64,000 nt of DNA from Paenibacillus sonchi. GTDB taxonomy: Bacteria > Bacillota > Bacilli > Paenibacillales > Paenibacillaceae. Numbering within the stretch: position 1 is the stretch's first letter; each line of letters opens with the position of its first letter. The translations under genes were made by a program, and so were the position numbers. The stretch spans positions 4,898,001 to 4,962,000 of the forward strand of contig NZ_CP068595.1 of the NCBI RefSeq assembly GCF_016772475.1. The letters are read 5' to 3'. Shown here piece by piece: positions 27,715 through 37,276 of this stretch. The notes under the pieces were generated by a model. It made no database searches. It worked only from the letters and a program-made list of their open reading frames with translations, and had not been told where the DNA came from.

Positions 27715-29196
27715 ATGATTCCTTTTCGTTTTCTGCATGCCGCAGATCTGCATCTGGACAGCCGTTTTGCCGGACTGGCGCAGCTTCCGCAGGCTATACG
27801 CTCCTATTTAAGAGAGTCCACCTTTGCCGCCCTCGGGCGGCTTGTTAGCGTAGCGGTTCAGGAAAAAACCGATTTTGTGGTCATCAGCGGGGATGTCTAC
27901 GATATATCGGACGCTTCACTGCAGGGACAGCTGCGCTTTCAGGAGGCGCTTCAGGAGCTGGGGAAACACGGCATAGCAGTGTTCCTGATTCATGGCAATC
28001 ATGATCCGCTGGACGGCCCCCGCCTCAGCACTGAGCCTCCGGGGCATGTGACCGTATTCGGCGGCAGTGAACCGGGACAAGCTGTTGCACGGCGCCGCAG
28101 TGATGGCCGGGAGGTTGCTGTAGTCAGCGGGATTTCCTATCCTACCGCCAAGGTGACAGAGAACACGGCCTTGCAGTTTAAACGCAGGCCGGGAAGCGAT
28201 TTGTACCATATTGCTCTTTTGCACGGGAACGTCGATGGAGATCCCCAGCATGAGACTTATTCCCCCTGCAGCCGCAAAGATCTGATCGGGCGCGGTTACG
28301 ACTACTGGGCGCTCGGGCATATACATAAACGCAGGATTCTGCATGAGCAGCCGCCGGTTGTATACCCGGGGAACATCCAGGGTCGCAGTGTCAAAGAGAC
28401 CGGTCCAAAAGGCTGTTATGTTGTGGATGTGAATGAAGCAGGTCAGGCAACCCTCAAGTTTCATGAATTGGATGCTGTCCGCTGGCATGTCCGTGAACTC
28501 TCCATTGACGGCCTGGCGGATGAAGCGCAGTGGGCCGGAGCCGTGGAACAGGCTGTGGAGGAGGTCAGGGACGCGTTTCCGGAGCTGATGTCGGTGGTCC
28601 GCTTCCGGCTGACAGGACGAGGCGCTGTACACAAAGCGCTGGCTGAGAAGGGCGCGGCAGAGGATCTGCTCGCTGAATTGCAGCGGCGGGAGGCTATACG
28701 CGCAGAACGCAAAGCGTACGCAGGTCTGGTCTGGACAGAAGGCTTCGCACTGGAGACAGGACTGGCTGTTGACCGCGGGCGACTCGTTCAGGAGGACAGC
28801 TTTCTTGGTGAAATGCTGCGGCTGGCCGGGCGGAGTGAACAATCTTCTGCCGGGCTGGAGGAGCTGATGGACAGTGCGCTCAAGCCGTTGATGGAGAGCC
28901 GTGAGCTGCGCAGAATGCTTGCTTCTGTCTCACCGGAGGAGAAGCTGGGCTGGCTGAGAAATGCAGCCGAGCTTGGAATTACCCTGCTTGCAGGGATGGA
29001 TGAGCATACCGGAGCCATGCTGGCCGGGGGCGGAAATCAAATGGAAGACAACAAACGTCAAGAACAGCTCCAGACAGATGCTGGAATACTGCCAGACCGG
29101 CCAGATGTGTCTCTTGTCTCACAGGAAGGTACAGATGAAACGGCACGGACTCAGGCGGTGAAGCCTATCCGGGAGGAACGGGGGGATGCCGGATGA
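27715..29196 (+). CDS. yhaO: YhaO-type DNA repair metallophosphoesterase (SbcD/Mre11-like)
   Basis: A 493-residue protein, partner of the YhaN ATPase in a bacterial Mre11-Rad50-like complex acting on DNA ends. Phosphoesterase motifs in order: DLHLD (D11, H13), SGDVYD, GNHD, LHGN and GHIHKR. The C-terminal 170 residues are helical and charged, as expected for the YhaN-binding region, then a disordered tail. ATG at 27715 follows GGGTGAGG; an upstream in-frame ATG at 27661 lies inside the glycosyltransferase gene and is less likely. It overlaps yhaN by ATGA. Confidence 0.9.
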   Translation: MIPFRFLHAADLHLDSRFAGLAQLPQAIRSYLRESTFAALGRLVSVAVQEKTDFVVISGDVYDISDASLQGQLRFQEALQELGKHGIAVFLIHGNHDPLDGPRLSTEPPGHVTVFGGSEPGQAVARRRSDGREVAVVSGISYPTAKVTENTALQFKRRPGSDLYHIALLHGNVDGDPQHETYSPCSRKDLIGRGYDYWALGHIHKRRILHEQPPVVYPGNIQGRSVKETGPKGCYVVDVNEAGQATLKFHELDAVRWHVRELSIDGLADEAQWAGAVEQAVEEVRDAFPELMSVVRFRLTGRGAVHKALAEKGAAEDLLAELQRREAIRAERKAYAGLVWTEGFALETGLAVDRGRLVQEDSFLGEMLRLAGRSEQSSAGLEELMDSALKPLMESRELRRMLASVSPEEKLGWLRNAAELGITLLAGMDEHTGAMLAGGGNQMEDNKRQEQLQTDAGILPDRPDVSLVSQEGTDETARTQAVKPIREERGDAG

Positions 29197-32100
29197 AAAT
29201 AGAGGAACTGCAGATTGGCGGTTATGGCCGCCTGCATAACCGTGAAATGAAGCTGGACAGCGGGGTAAGCCTGCTCTATGGCCGCAATGAAGCCGGTAAA
29301 AGCACTACCTTGCAGTTCATACGCGCTATGCTCTTCGGCATTCCGGGCAGAGTGAATCCCCAGGAGCGCTATGAGCCTGCGCAAGGGGGGCAGCATGGCG
29401 GAATGCTTGCAGCGCGTGACAGCGAAGGCGGACAGTGGAGAATCCGCCGGTATATGACAGGCGGAGAGACACCGGGCAGAAGTGAAAAGCTGCACATTAC
29501 GGTTAGTCATCCCGATGGAAGAACCGAGGAAGCAGGCCAAACGGAGATGGAGCGGCGTTTGCTTGGCGGCATTTCCCGCAGTATGTTCCGCCAGCTGTTT
29601 GCTGTGTCGCTGGATGAGCTGCAGGAGCTTGGCGCGCTGCAGTCCGAGGAAATGAGCAGCTATCTGTTCCATGCCGGTATGGGGGGCGGCGGTGAGATTA
29701 TGCGGGCCGAGCGGCGGCTGCAGCAGGATGCGGAGAAGCTCTACAAGCCGCGCGGAAAGGTGCAGGAAGCAGCCAAAATCCTGCAGTCGATAGAGAAGCT
29801 GGAGCGGGAGGCGGCCGAAAGCCGCTCCTATCTGTTGCGATATAACCAGAATATTGCGGCTTTGGAAGCCGTAGAGCTGCAGTTGGCTCAGCTGGAAGAC
29901 CGCCGGCGGATCGCTGCCGGCAGGCTTGTTCACTTGCGCAAAGCCCAGGAGATCCGTGAACTGTGGCTGAAATGGAGCGAAGCGAAGCTGGAGCTGGCTG
30001 AGCTTCCGGTTATCGCTGCTTTTCCTGAGGATGGGGCCGCCCGCTGGCGGACCCTGGAGTCAGAAGTGCAGAATGTCGAAGGGGTGGTATTCCGTCTGCA
30101 GAGGCAGCACCGCGATCTTGCCGCTGAACTGGCGAAGCAGCCGCCGGATGAACGCCTTCAAGCTCAGGGACCGCAGCTCGAAGCTCTGGACCGCCGGCGC
30201 AGCAGCTATGAAGACAAGAAAGCCGAAGCGGAGCGCCTTGCGGCTGAACTTGATGCGCTGCAAGAGCATCTGGAACGCATTCTGCGCGGAATCGGGGCAG
30301 GCTGGGGCAAGGCCGAGCTGGCGGGCTTCTCCGCTACGGCGGCAGACCGTGAAGCTGCACGGCGTTTTGCGGCAGGCTTCAGCGCGTATGACCGCCGCAT
30401 GGAAGCCCGTGAAGCGGAGCGGCAGACGCTGCGCTCCCGCCTGGCTGCTGCCGCCGCTTCGCTGCAGGCGGCAGACCGGGCCCTGGCGCGCGAGCACGCC
30501 GCCGGTGCCGCCGATTTCGCGGGCTTAGCCAAGCGCAGCCCGCGCGAGCTGCTGCAGCTCTGGGACGAGCTGCAGCTGGCTGCCGAGCGCTGGCGCGAAG
30601 CGCAGCTCGGCGGTGAGCCGCTGCGCGGCCGCGGCGCCGCAGGCAGCGGCACCGGCAGTGCCGGGCGCCGGGCGCAGCGCTACCGGCGCATGCTGCTGGC
30701 GGGCGCAGCGCTTACGCTGCTGCTGCCGCCAGCGCTGTGGCTGACCGGCGCACCGCCGGTCAGCGCCTGGGCCGCGCTCGGCCTGCTGGCCGCAGCGGAC
30801 CTGGCCCTGTGGGCCGCCCTGCGCGCGGAGCGCAGGGCGGACGCGGCCCCGCCGGGGCACGGCGGGGAGGGCGATGCCGCCGCAGCGGAGATGCGGCGGC
30901 TGCGGGGCTGCTGCTCTCCGGCGCGGAGCCGGAGAGCGGGCTTGGCCGGCCGGGGCAGCGGCAGCGGCCGGCGGGAGGCGCAAGCCCTGATGCCAGCGGG
31001 CTGGAGGCCGGGATGAAGGAGCTTCGCAGGCTCATGGACGCCTGGAACGCATGGCGGCAGCGCATGGACAGGCTGGCTGCCGAACGGGAGGCCTGCCGGG
31101 TGGAGCTGGACTCGCTTTCGGGACAGGAGCATGCACTTGCCGCAGAACTGGAGCAGGCTGAGGCTGATTTCACAGCGCTGGCGGAACGTTATGAGGAATG
31201 GCTGCATGAATGCAAGCTGCCTGAAGGCCTCTCGCCTGAGAGCCTCCCGGATATCTTCTCATTGGTGGAGCAAGGCAATGAACTGCTGCGTCAGGAGCAT
31301 AAGCTTGCTGTGCGTCTGAGTGCTTTGAAATCCGCGTGCTGTTCCTTTGAGCGGGAAGTATCAGCATTAATGAATGAAGCTGGTGTTGGAGCCGGGCAGA
31401 TGGAATGGGCTGGAATGGACTTGGATACACCGGCTGAAGCAGGCCACCATAACTTGTCTACAGATGATCCGGTGAATGGATTGGACCATTCTGCCGGAGC
31501 TGTTCAAGCTTTTCGAAGCTCGGACGGTGTTGCTGCTCCCGACCGGTCAGATGCGCCCAATGCCGCTGCGGCAGCCGGTCTTGAACCTCCATTTTGGGAT
31601 TCTAAGACTACCGCTGTCTCAGCTTCTCCGCTTCAACAGCAATTTGAAGCTGCGGGTTTATCTCTTCTCAGCTGGCTGGAATTGAGAAAGCGGGAGTGGG
31701 ATCTTCTACAGGTGGAACTGCTGCGCCGGGAAGGAATGAACGCCCGGCTGCTGGAACTGCAGGAAGAGCTGGCAGTGAGCAGCAGGGAATTGGAGGAACT
31801 CTCACGCCGTTCCAGTGAGTTGCTGCACGAAGGCGGGGCTGCTGACGGTGAGGAATTTCTGCGGCGGTCAGCGGCTGTGCAGCAGCGCGCCGAGTTGACG
31901 AAATCGATCCGCCAATGGGAGCTGGCCATGTTCGGGGGCTGGGAGAATCAAGCTGCTGCGGAGCTGATGGCACTGCTGGAGACTCATGACGCATACACTC
32001 TGGAACAGGAACGGAATGCTGCGGAGGAGACTGCGGTTAGTATTGAGGATGAGCGCAATGCTATGCTGCAGCATCGGGGCAAGCTGCTGCAGGAGCGTGA

Positions 32101-32644
32101 ATATTTGCTGGAGCGCGGGATGGAGGATTCAGTCCTCCAGCAGCTGGAGGAGCAGCGGGCGGCGCTGCGGGTAATTGCAGGCCAATATGCAGTAACAGCA
32201 TTGGCGGCTGAGCTTATGGGCAGAACGCGCCGTATCTATGAGCAGGAGAAGCAGCCGCAGGTGCTGCTGCTGGCTTCCGAGTATTTTGCCAAACTGACGG
32301 AAGGGGAGTACCGGCGGGTAGTAATGACACCCGGCAACAAGGAGCTAAAAGCGGAGCACAGAAACCTGGGGCTGCTGGACAGCGGCCTGCTCAGCCGGGG
32401 AACGGCGGAGCAGCTGTACCTGGCTATCCGGCTGGCGCTTGCGGAGACGATGTCACGGCAGGCGAATCTCCCGCTGCTGTTCGACGACCTGTTTGTTAAT
32501 TTCGATGAACGGCGGCTGCATGCGGCACTCGCCCTGCTCGGCGAGCTGTCCGCAACCCGGCAGATTATCATGATGACCTGCCACCGGCATGTGGTTGATG
32601 CGGCAGCCAGGATCATTCCCGCAGCGTCGGTTATTCCCGTCTAG
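29193..32644 (+). pseudogene. yhaN: YhaN-type Rad50/SbcC-like ATPase, one-base frameshift
   Basis: A large coiled-coil ATPase. Walker A GRNEAGKST lies at 30-38; the ABC signature LSRGTAEQLYLAIRLALAE and Walker B LLFDDLFVNFD lie near the C-terminus, coded near 32.39-32.51 kb. Between them run long helices, and a pair of hydrophobic helices (LLAGAALTLLLPPALW and AWAALGLLAAADLALW) as in Bacillus YhaN. The first frame stops at 31016. The second takes over at GLLLSGAEPESGLGRPG. One extra G in the GGGG run 30904-30907 (RLRGLLLSGAEPE) yields about 1150 residues. DNA at 30.4-31.0 kb is extremely GC-rich, where such errors are common. Confidence 0.85.
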
Positions 32645-32779
32645 CCATGCTTACCTCACCATCGTGCGATAAAAAAGCGCCTTAGAAAACTCATATTTCG
32701 AGTCACATGGAAAGAAAGGTAAAAATGCTCTTGGCCCCTCATCCGCAGGAATCGTCCCCGCCCGCAGGAATCATCAGAA

Positions 32780-33202
32780 TCAAAGGTAAAAATACCTTTG
32801 ATTTCGGCACTGCGGATGGCCAAGTGGAAAAAAGGAGCTTAATTTCCTCAGAAATAAACAATCGTGAGGATTAAGTGGAAAAAGGGAACTTAATTCGGTG
32901 ATATTCCCTTATTTGGAGCGAAGTGGGCTAAATTAGTGTACCTTTTTCCACTTAGCTGCCCGGGTTGCTTGATGCTCAGACAAATTAGTGATACTTTTTC
33001 CACCTAACCAGTAAACGAAGTGTCGGGAAGATACTTATTCTCTATACACAACCTTCTTGACACTAGGAATCGTCGCAATCAAAGGTAAAAATACCTTTGA
33101 GTCGTCCCCGCCCGCGGGAATCGCCCCAATCAAAGGTAAAAATACCTTTGAGTCGTCCCCGCCCGCAGGAATCGCTGCAATCAAAGGTAAAAATACCTTT
33201 GA
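32780..33202. repeat. Intergenic repeat family D: 51-bp array of a perfect 9-bp hairpin
   Basis: TCAAAGGTA-AAAA-TACCTTTGA, a perfect palindrome with a 4-nt loop, occurs at 32780-32801, 33079-33100, 33130-33151 and 33181-33202. The last three are exactly 51 bp apart and separated by a GTCGTCCCCGCCCGC spacer. A degenerate extra unit begins near 32715. The first copy is separated from the rest by a family B element at 32822-33007. The 51-bp period equals 17 codons and one frame reads IKGKNTFESSPPAGIA repeatedly, but it runs into the convergent ykvI gene and lacks a good start, so I do not call a gene. Confidence 0.8.
32822..33007. repeat. Intergenic repeat family B, copy 1 (AAGTGGAAAAAG units, ++--)
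   Basis: Four units with the core AAGTGGAAAAAGNNNACTNAATT: 32822-32845 (+), 32873-32897 (+), 32929-32955 (-) and 32981-33007 (-). Spacing within pairs is 51-52 bp. The element sits inside the family D array, as if one had inserted into the other. A second copy is at 54822-54959. Confidence 0.75.
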
Positions 33203-33283
33203 TTCCGACGATACGGTTCCCGGATTTGATCCCTATCATATCCCAGTATCTGTACGGTGCGCGTTCACATCCCGCAGCAGCCG

Positions 33284-34405
33284 TTATTTCCGGGTAATCC
33301 GGATTACGGGTTTAACGGCGACGATAGTGATCCCCTTACCGTCCGTGCCGGGGGGATCTGCCGGGCGCGGGGGCGGGGACATCGGGGCACGCAGCAGCAT
33401 TATGACCCATACTAGCGACACCGCGCCGAAGATGGGATAAAATATAGACAGCAGTGAGCTGAAGCCAAACTGGCTGAACACGTAGCAGATCAGCATCAGG
33501 AGTGGAGTCACAAGGACGGGGGCGACCGGCAGGCGCTGCTGAAGCTGTACACTGACACCGTAGATGTCGGCTACAAAAGTGCTGAAGATCTCCATGAAAA
33601 TCAGCAGCAGATAGATACTCTGTACGGCGGGGCCAAGGCGGATGGCGATGGTGCCCATCGGGATCTCATATTGAAGGGTGCCCGGCATTTGCGAGCTCAT
33701 GGCAAAATGTGCCGCGAGCAGCAGGAAGCCGATGCCTATTCCTCCGAGAATGCCGCCCCGCAGCAGAGCTTGTTCATCATTGGTATGCCGGGCCAGCGGC
33801 ACCAGTACGGCTTGAGCCATTCCGAGATTGAACGCGGTATAGAGCAGGGGGGACATCCAGGCGCCAAAGAAGCTGTGATCCGTCGGAAGGAACAAAAAGC
33901 GTTCCGCACCAGGCACGCCCAGTGTATTAAAAATAATAATTAGCGACAGAGTAAGCATTAGCGGCACCACCAGGCTGTTGATCTGCAGGATACCTGAAAT
34001 TCCGCGCTTCAGCAGCAGGTAGGAACCCAGAAGGGTCAACAGCAGACCTGCCTGATAGGGCATTCCGAGATGCTCCTCAAAAATAGCCCCGGCCCCGGCC
34101 AGCATAATGCTGTTCACGCCAATCAGGATAATCATGGTGAACAGGCTGATGCTTCTCCCGGCACGTTCACCGAAAAGATGGCGGTTGAAATCCTCATAAG
34201 ACTCTGCTTGAACGCGCCGGGCGATGATCATCATTTTGGTCCCGAGCCAGATAAACAGGACGGTGGAAAACAGGATGGTCAGCACCGCCCAGTGTCCATA
34301 ACGTGTGAAGAAACGGAGGATTTCCTGGCCGGTAGCAAAACCGGCGCCTACGATAGTACCAATATAGGTGAAAGCGATTTGCAGTGTGCGGACATGGGAT
34401 TTCAT
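33284..34405 (-). CDS. YkvI family membrane protein
   Basis: A 373-residue polytopic membrane protein with about ten TM helices. The N-terminus TYIGTIVGAGFATGQEIL is the family mark and resembles the unwound first helix of APC/LeuT-fold transporters. Substrate is unknown. ATG at 34405 follows AAGGAGGGAGCC. It is divergent from xpt. Its last codons overlap the repeat-rich region, and no terminator is evident. Confidence 0.87.
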   Translation of the reverse strand: MKSHVRTLQIAFTYIGTIVGAGFATGQEILRFFTRYGHWAVLTILFSTVLFIWLGTKMMIIARRVQAESYEDFNRHLFGERAGRSISLFTMIILIGVNSIMLAGAGAIFEEHLGMPYQAGLLLTLLGSYLLLKRGISGILQINSLVVPLMLTLSLIIIFNTLGVPGAERFLFLPTDHSFFGAWMSPLLYTAFNLGMAQAVLVPLARHTNDEQALLRGGILGGIGIGFLLLAAHFAMSSQMPGTLQYEIPMGTIAIRLGPAVQSIYLLLIFMEIFSTFVADIYGVSVQLQQRLPVAPVLVTPLLMLICYVFSQFGFSSLLSIFYPIFGAVSLVWVIMLLRAPMSPPPRPADPPGTDGKGITIVAVKPVIRITRK

Positions 34406-34583
34406 GGCTCCCTCCTTAAAAGTGCTGCCAAGATAAAAATAGCTATACCAAAGGATAGCCTTGTGCAGTCCATATAGTACAGGTTATGATGTTGAGCAGA
34501 AGGACATGACTTCCGCCTAATACTTATATGAAGTGGTTACAGCGGAATGTCTGGAATTATAAAGGGTAATGGAGGTTCATAAC

Positions 34584-35156
34584 ATGGAATTATTGAAACA
34601 ACGGATTTTGGAGGAAGGGGTCGTCCTTTCCGATCAGGTGCTGAAGCTGGATGCTCTGCTCAACCACCAGGTTGATCCTATGCTGACGATGGAAATGGGA
34701 CGGGAGTTTGCCGGGAGATTTGCTGATGCTGGAGTTACCCGTGTGGTTACCGTGGAATCCTCGGGTATTGCCGTGGCATTTGCCACCGCTTATGAAATGA
34801 AGGTGCCGCTGGTTTTTGCCCGCCGCAAAAAAACGCTGCTCGCTGATCCGGATGCGCTCTGTGAAAGAGTTCCTTCGTTCACCAAAGGCATCGTTACAGA
34901 CATCATGCTCTCCCGGCAGTTTATCTCCCCGGATGACAAGGTGCTGTTTATCGATGATATCATTGCTAACGGCGATGCTGCGCGTGGTCTGATCAAAATC
35001 ATCCACCGTTCCGGTGCCGAACTGGTCGGACTCGGTGTAGTTGTAGAAAAAAGCTTCCAGGCAGGGGCCAGAACCATTCGGGAACAGGGGATCCGGCTGG
35101 AGTCGCTTGTCCGCATTATGTCATTGAGTGACGGGAAAATTGTCTTTGACGAATAA
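34584..35156 (+). CDS. xpt: Xanthine phosphoribosyltransferase
   Basis: A 190-residue enzyme that salvages xanthine to XMP with PRPP. The PRPP-binding loop is LFIDDIIANGDA; residues MELLKQRILEEG at the start and VESSGIAVAFATAYEM match Xpt. ATG at 34584 is chosen because AATGGAGG lies nine bases upstream; the ATG at 34569 overlaps that site. In Bacillus, xpt sits behind a purine riboswitch with pbuX. Here I see neither the riboswitch core nor pbuX in the 180-bp leader. Confidence 0.93.
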   Translation: MELLKQRILEEGVVLSDQVLKLDALLNHQVDPMLTMEMGREFAGRFADAGVTRVVTVESSGIAVAFATAYEMKVPLVFARRKKTLLADPDALCERVPSFTKGIVTDIMLSRQFISPDDKVLFIDDIIANGDAARGLIKIIHRSGAELVGLGVVVEKSFQAGARTIREQGIRLESLVRIMSLSDGKIVFDE

Positions 35157-35260
35157 AGGGTGACAATTAGAGGAAGTTAGCCTATTTTTAAAACATCTGC
35201 TTTCCACTCTATAACTTTTCCTTTATAATAAACATTAGACATGAGAGAGGAGGCGTCACG

Positions 35261-35578
35261 ATGGGGAAAGAACCGGTGACAGAGCAATTTTTTATTGATA
35301 AACTAACCGAGGCCAAGGATCACTTCGAACGTGCGCTGGATTGCAAACATACGGAATTCGACGACCTGTATCCCTATATGATCGAACATCCTCAGTTTTT
35401 CTGGTACAAACGTTACGTCGCTTGGTCTGAGCTTCTGACCATCACGAGTCTGTGTGAAGAGCTGTCCTTCAACTGGAGACAGAAATTCAGTGATCATCAG
35501 GTGGAGTATTTGGAGCAACGTGTGATGTCCGCTAAAGTTCTTGACTTCTGGTTTGAGAAGAATGAAGCGCTGATATAG
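35261..35578 (+). CDS. Small acidic orphan protein
   Basis: A 105-residue cytosolic protein, predicted mainly helical, rich in aromatic residues (FFWYKRYVAWSEL, FSFNW-type segments). ATG at 35261 follows GAGAGGAGGCGTC, an excellent site. No recognised motif. It stands alone between xpt and a clear terminator. Confidence 0.72.
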   Translation: MGKEPVTEQFFIDKLTEAKDHFERALDCKHTEFDDLYPYMIEHPQFFWYKRYVAWSELLTITSLCEELSFNWRQKFSDHQVEYLEQRVMSAKVLDFWFEKNEALI

Positions 35579-35614
35579 AACTTCATAAGATATAAGGATT
35601 GATCTGCAAGCAAC

Positions 35615-35647
35615 TAGACCCGGATGAGTACTCATTTGGGTCTTTTT
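35615..35647 (+). terminator. Terminator of the 105-residue gene
   Basis: AGACCC pairs with GGGTCT around a loop containing the self-complementary GAGTACTC, followed by TTTTT. Confidence 0.82.
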
Positions 35648-35700
35648 CACGGCTGGATTAGGGAATGGACGTGTTGGAAAGGAAAGGTGACTTCAGGCTT

Positions 35701-35919
35701 ATGATCAGTGATGAACAGCTGGATGCGTACCGGATTTCCGGTGAGAAGATACGGGTTGTACGCGACGGATTGGAGAGCAATGATGTAAAAGGGATTGTGC
35801 TGGCTTGGGACGAGTCTCAAGTGATGATCCGCCGGCCCAATAAGCGGGTTGTGAAGCTGGACCGCAACTATATCTACCAGCCCTTCGCCGAACCCCGACA
35901 AGAGCCGGAGAGTATATAA
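35701..35919 (+). CDS. Small basic orphan protein
   Basis: A 72-residue protein if started at ATG 35701, behind GGAAAGGTGA; an upstream ATG at 35665 gives 84 residues but has only a weak, too-close AGGGA. The fold is predicted as beta-rich (KIRVVRDGLESNDVKGIVLAWDESQVMIRRPN), reminiscent of a small SH3-like barrel. No family recognised. Confidence 0.65.
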   Translation: MISDEQLDAYRISGEKIRVVRDGLESNDVKGIVLAWDESQVMIRRPNKRVVKLDRNYIYQPFAEPRQEPESI

Positions 35920-35924
35920 TATAC

Positions 35925-35978
35925 AGCAGCACTAACAGCCCCGTCCGATTATAGGACGGGGCTGTTAGTGCTGCTGGC
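35925..35978. terminator. Exceptionally long perfect hairpin between convergent genes
   Basis: CAGCAGCACTAACAGCCCCGTCC is perfectly complementary to its partner 7 nt downstream, a 23-bp stem. No T-run follows on either strand, so it may stop transcription by structure alone or protect 3' ends. Confidence 0.7.
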
Positions 35979-35983
35979 AGGTC

Positions 35984-36439
35984 TTAAATCGATAAGGCCA
36001 TCTGCTCCACCGCTTCTTCCCTGGGAAGCACATTAAGCTCAGGATTCAGACCGAGATAGGCACGCATCCGCAGCATCATTTCATTACGGAAGCCGGGCCA
36101 TGGAATATTCATCTCTCCGGCATAGCCGCGGCAGGAATACTTGGCCTCTACGCCACGCTGGTCCTGGCGGACGGTTGTGATCTTCAGATTATGCGCGGTG
36201 AGCTCACGGGTGACCTCCTGCAGCATAAGAGAAGTCTTCTTCGTTGCACCAGACACCAGCTCCATATACAACTGCGGTGTCTTGAACAATCCGCTCTTGC
36301 CGATGACCCGGCAATCGCGTTCAAATACTTTATGAATGAACGTCAGCAGCAAATAGCTTCGGACAAGTGACTTTTCATCTTTGGTTATATCTTCTGGGAT
36401 CAATGGTGTATTTAGTGTACTTCTCTTGGTAGTCGCCAT
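35984..36439 (-). CDS. Conserved protein of unknown function
   Basis: A 151-residue cytosolic protein. The start at ATG 36439 follows TGAGGTGATTT. It has a helical N-terminal half (DEKSLVRSYLLLTFIHKVFERD) and a strand-rich middle with KTSLMLQEVTRELTAHNLKITTV. CRGYAGEMNIPWPGFRNEMMLRMRAYLG near the end looks like a ligand or nucleic-acid surface, but I do not recognise a family. It lies upstream of, and divergent from, the tRNA-Leu gene. Confidence 0.72.
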   Translation of the reverse strand: MATTKRSTLNTPLIPEDITKDEKSLVRSYLLLTFIHKVFERDCRVIGKSGLFKTPQLYMELVSGATKKTSLMLQEVTRELTAHNLKITTVRQDQRGVEAKYSCRGYAGEMNIPWPGFRNEMMLRMRAYLGLNPELNVLPREEAVEQMALSI

Positions 36440-36554
36440 ATAAATCACCTCATTTATAGTATGCGAACCTTTGTTCTCATTATACTCCTAACAAGCAAAT
36501 AAAAGCAATATTTATACAGAAATTTATGCCAATAAAAATAATTGCGAAAAAATA

Positions 36555-36583
36555 TTGACTCAATGAATCCTGCGTGGTATGAT
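36555..36583 (+). promoter_or_regulatory. Promoter of tRNA-Leu
   Basis: TTGACT at 36555-36560 and TATGAT at 36578-36583, 17 bp apart, about 30 bp before the mature 5' end. Confidence 0.7.
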
Positions 36584-36618
36584 CTATCTTGTGGCCGCGA
36601 AAGCGAGTCCAATGATAT

Positions 36619-36702
36619 GCGGTCGTGGCGGAATTGGCAGACGCGCACGGTTCAGGTCCGTGTGGTAGCAATACCGTGGAGGTTCGAGTCCTCTCGACCG
36701 CA
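36619..36702 (+). tRNA. tRNA-Leu (anticodon CAG)
   Basis: An 84-nt class II tRNA. Acceptor GCGGTCG pairs with CGACCGC, discriminator A, and CCA is not encoded. D-loop contains GGCAGAC; the anticodon loop TTCAGGT reads CUG; a long variable arm TGGTAGCAATACCG is present; T-arm is GAGG-TTCGAGT-CCTC. Confidence 0.96.
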
Positions 36703-36720
36703 TCAATTTAACAATGAATG

Positions 36721-36761
36721 AGCTCTTGAATTTGTCTTTGTGACGGTTCAGGAGCTTTTTA
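36721..36761 (+). terminator. Terminator of tRNA-Leu
   Basis: AGCTCTTGAA and TTCAGGAGCT pair with one mismatched step, followed by TTTTT. Confidence 0.75.
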
Positions 36762-36871
36762 CATATTTTTGAGTTTTAGGCTAACACCCAATCTGGCACA
36801 ACTGTGCTGAAGATAGTGAAAACGAATCCGCCGCAGTTATGCTCTTTCAGGACTATCCAGTCTATTATAGA

Positions 36872-36921
36872 TATATTAAATCCTTTATTTAAGTTTTTTT
36901 GTATGAATAAAGGATATAAAG
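36872..36921. promoter_or_regulatory. Inverted repeat before the thioredoxin operon
   Basis: AATCCTTTATT and AATAAAGGAT flank a T-rich 16-nt centre just upstream of trxA. It could be an operator or a terminator-like hairpin. Confidence 0.4.
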
Positions 36922-36955
36922 AGTCTATAAAAGTTATAATAGGAGGACGATAGAA

Positions 36956-37276
36956 TTGGCAATTCAACATGCAACAGATCAGAATTTCAATCAGCTGGTT
37001 CAGGGAAACGGAGTAACGGTAGTGAACTTTTGGGCTTCCTGGTGCGGGCCGTGCAGAATGTATGCTCCTATTTTGGAGGCTTTTGCAAATGAGGCAGAAG
37101 GGAAGGTTAGTGTCATTAAAGTCAATGTGGATGAAAATCCGGTTACGTCTGCCCAATATAGCATTATGAGTATCCCCTCTACACTTATTTTTCAGAATAG
37201 CACATTAAAATATAAGGAAACGGGGATTCTTCCGGCCAGGACTCTGCGTACCCTGGTTACAGGAGAAGCTGAATGA
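36956..37276 (+). CDS. Thioredoxin
   Basis: A 106-residue thioredoxin with the active site WCGPC (about residues 28-32) in VNFWASWCGPCRMYAP and the cis-proline in SIPSTLIF. TTG at 36956 follows AGGAGGACG. It overlaps the next gene, a thioredoxin-reductase-like flavoprotein, by ATGA. The pairing implies a dedicated reducing system. It differs enough from typical housekeeping TrxA (Gln/Asn-rich N-terminus, MYAPIL) to be a secondary thioredoxin. Confidence 0.93.
   Translation: MAIQHATDQNFNQLVQGNGVTVVNFWASWCGPCRMYAPILEAFANEAEGKVSVIKVNVDENPVTSAQYSIMSIPSTLIFQNSTLKYKETGILPARTLRTLVTGEAE

Noticed and set aside
30525..31207. Several overlapping open frames in the GC-rich region of yhaN
   Set aside because: High GC removes stop codons from all frames; only the yhaN frames show family motifs.
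33057..33440. Open frame through the 51-bp array with a 17-residue repeat
   Set aside because: It has no convincing start, its periodicity follows from the DNA repeat, and it overlaps the convergent ykvI gene antisense.
34406..34583. Purine riboswitch before xpt
   Set aside because: The conserved core of the purine riboswitch is not visible in the leader.
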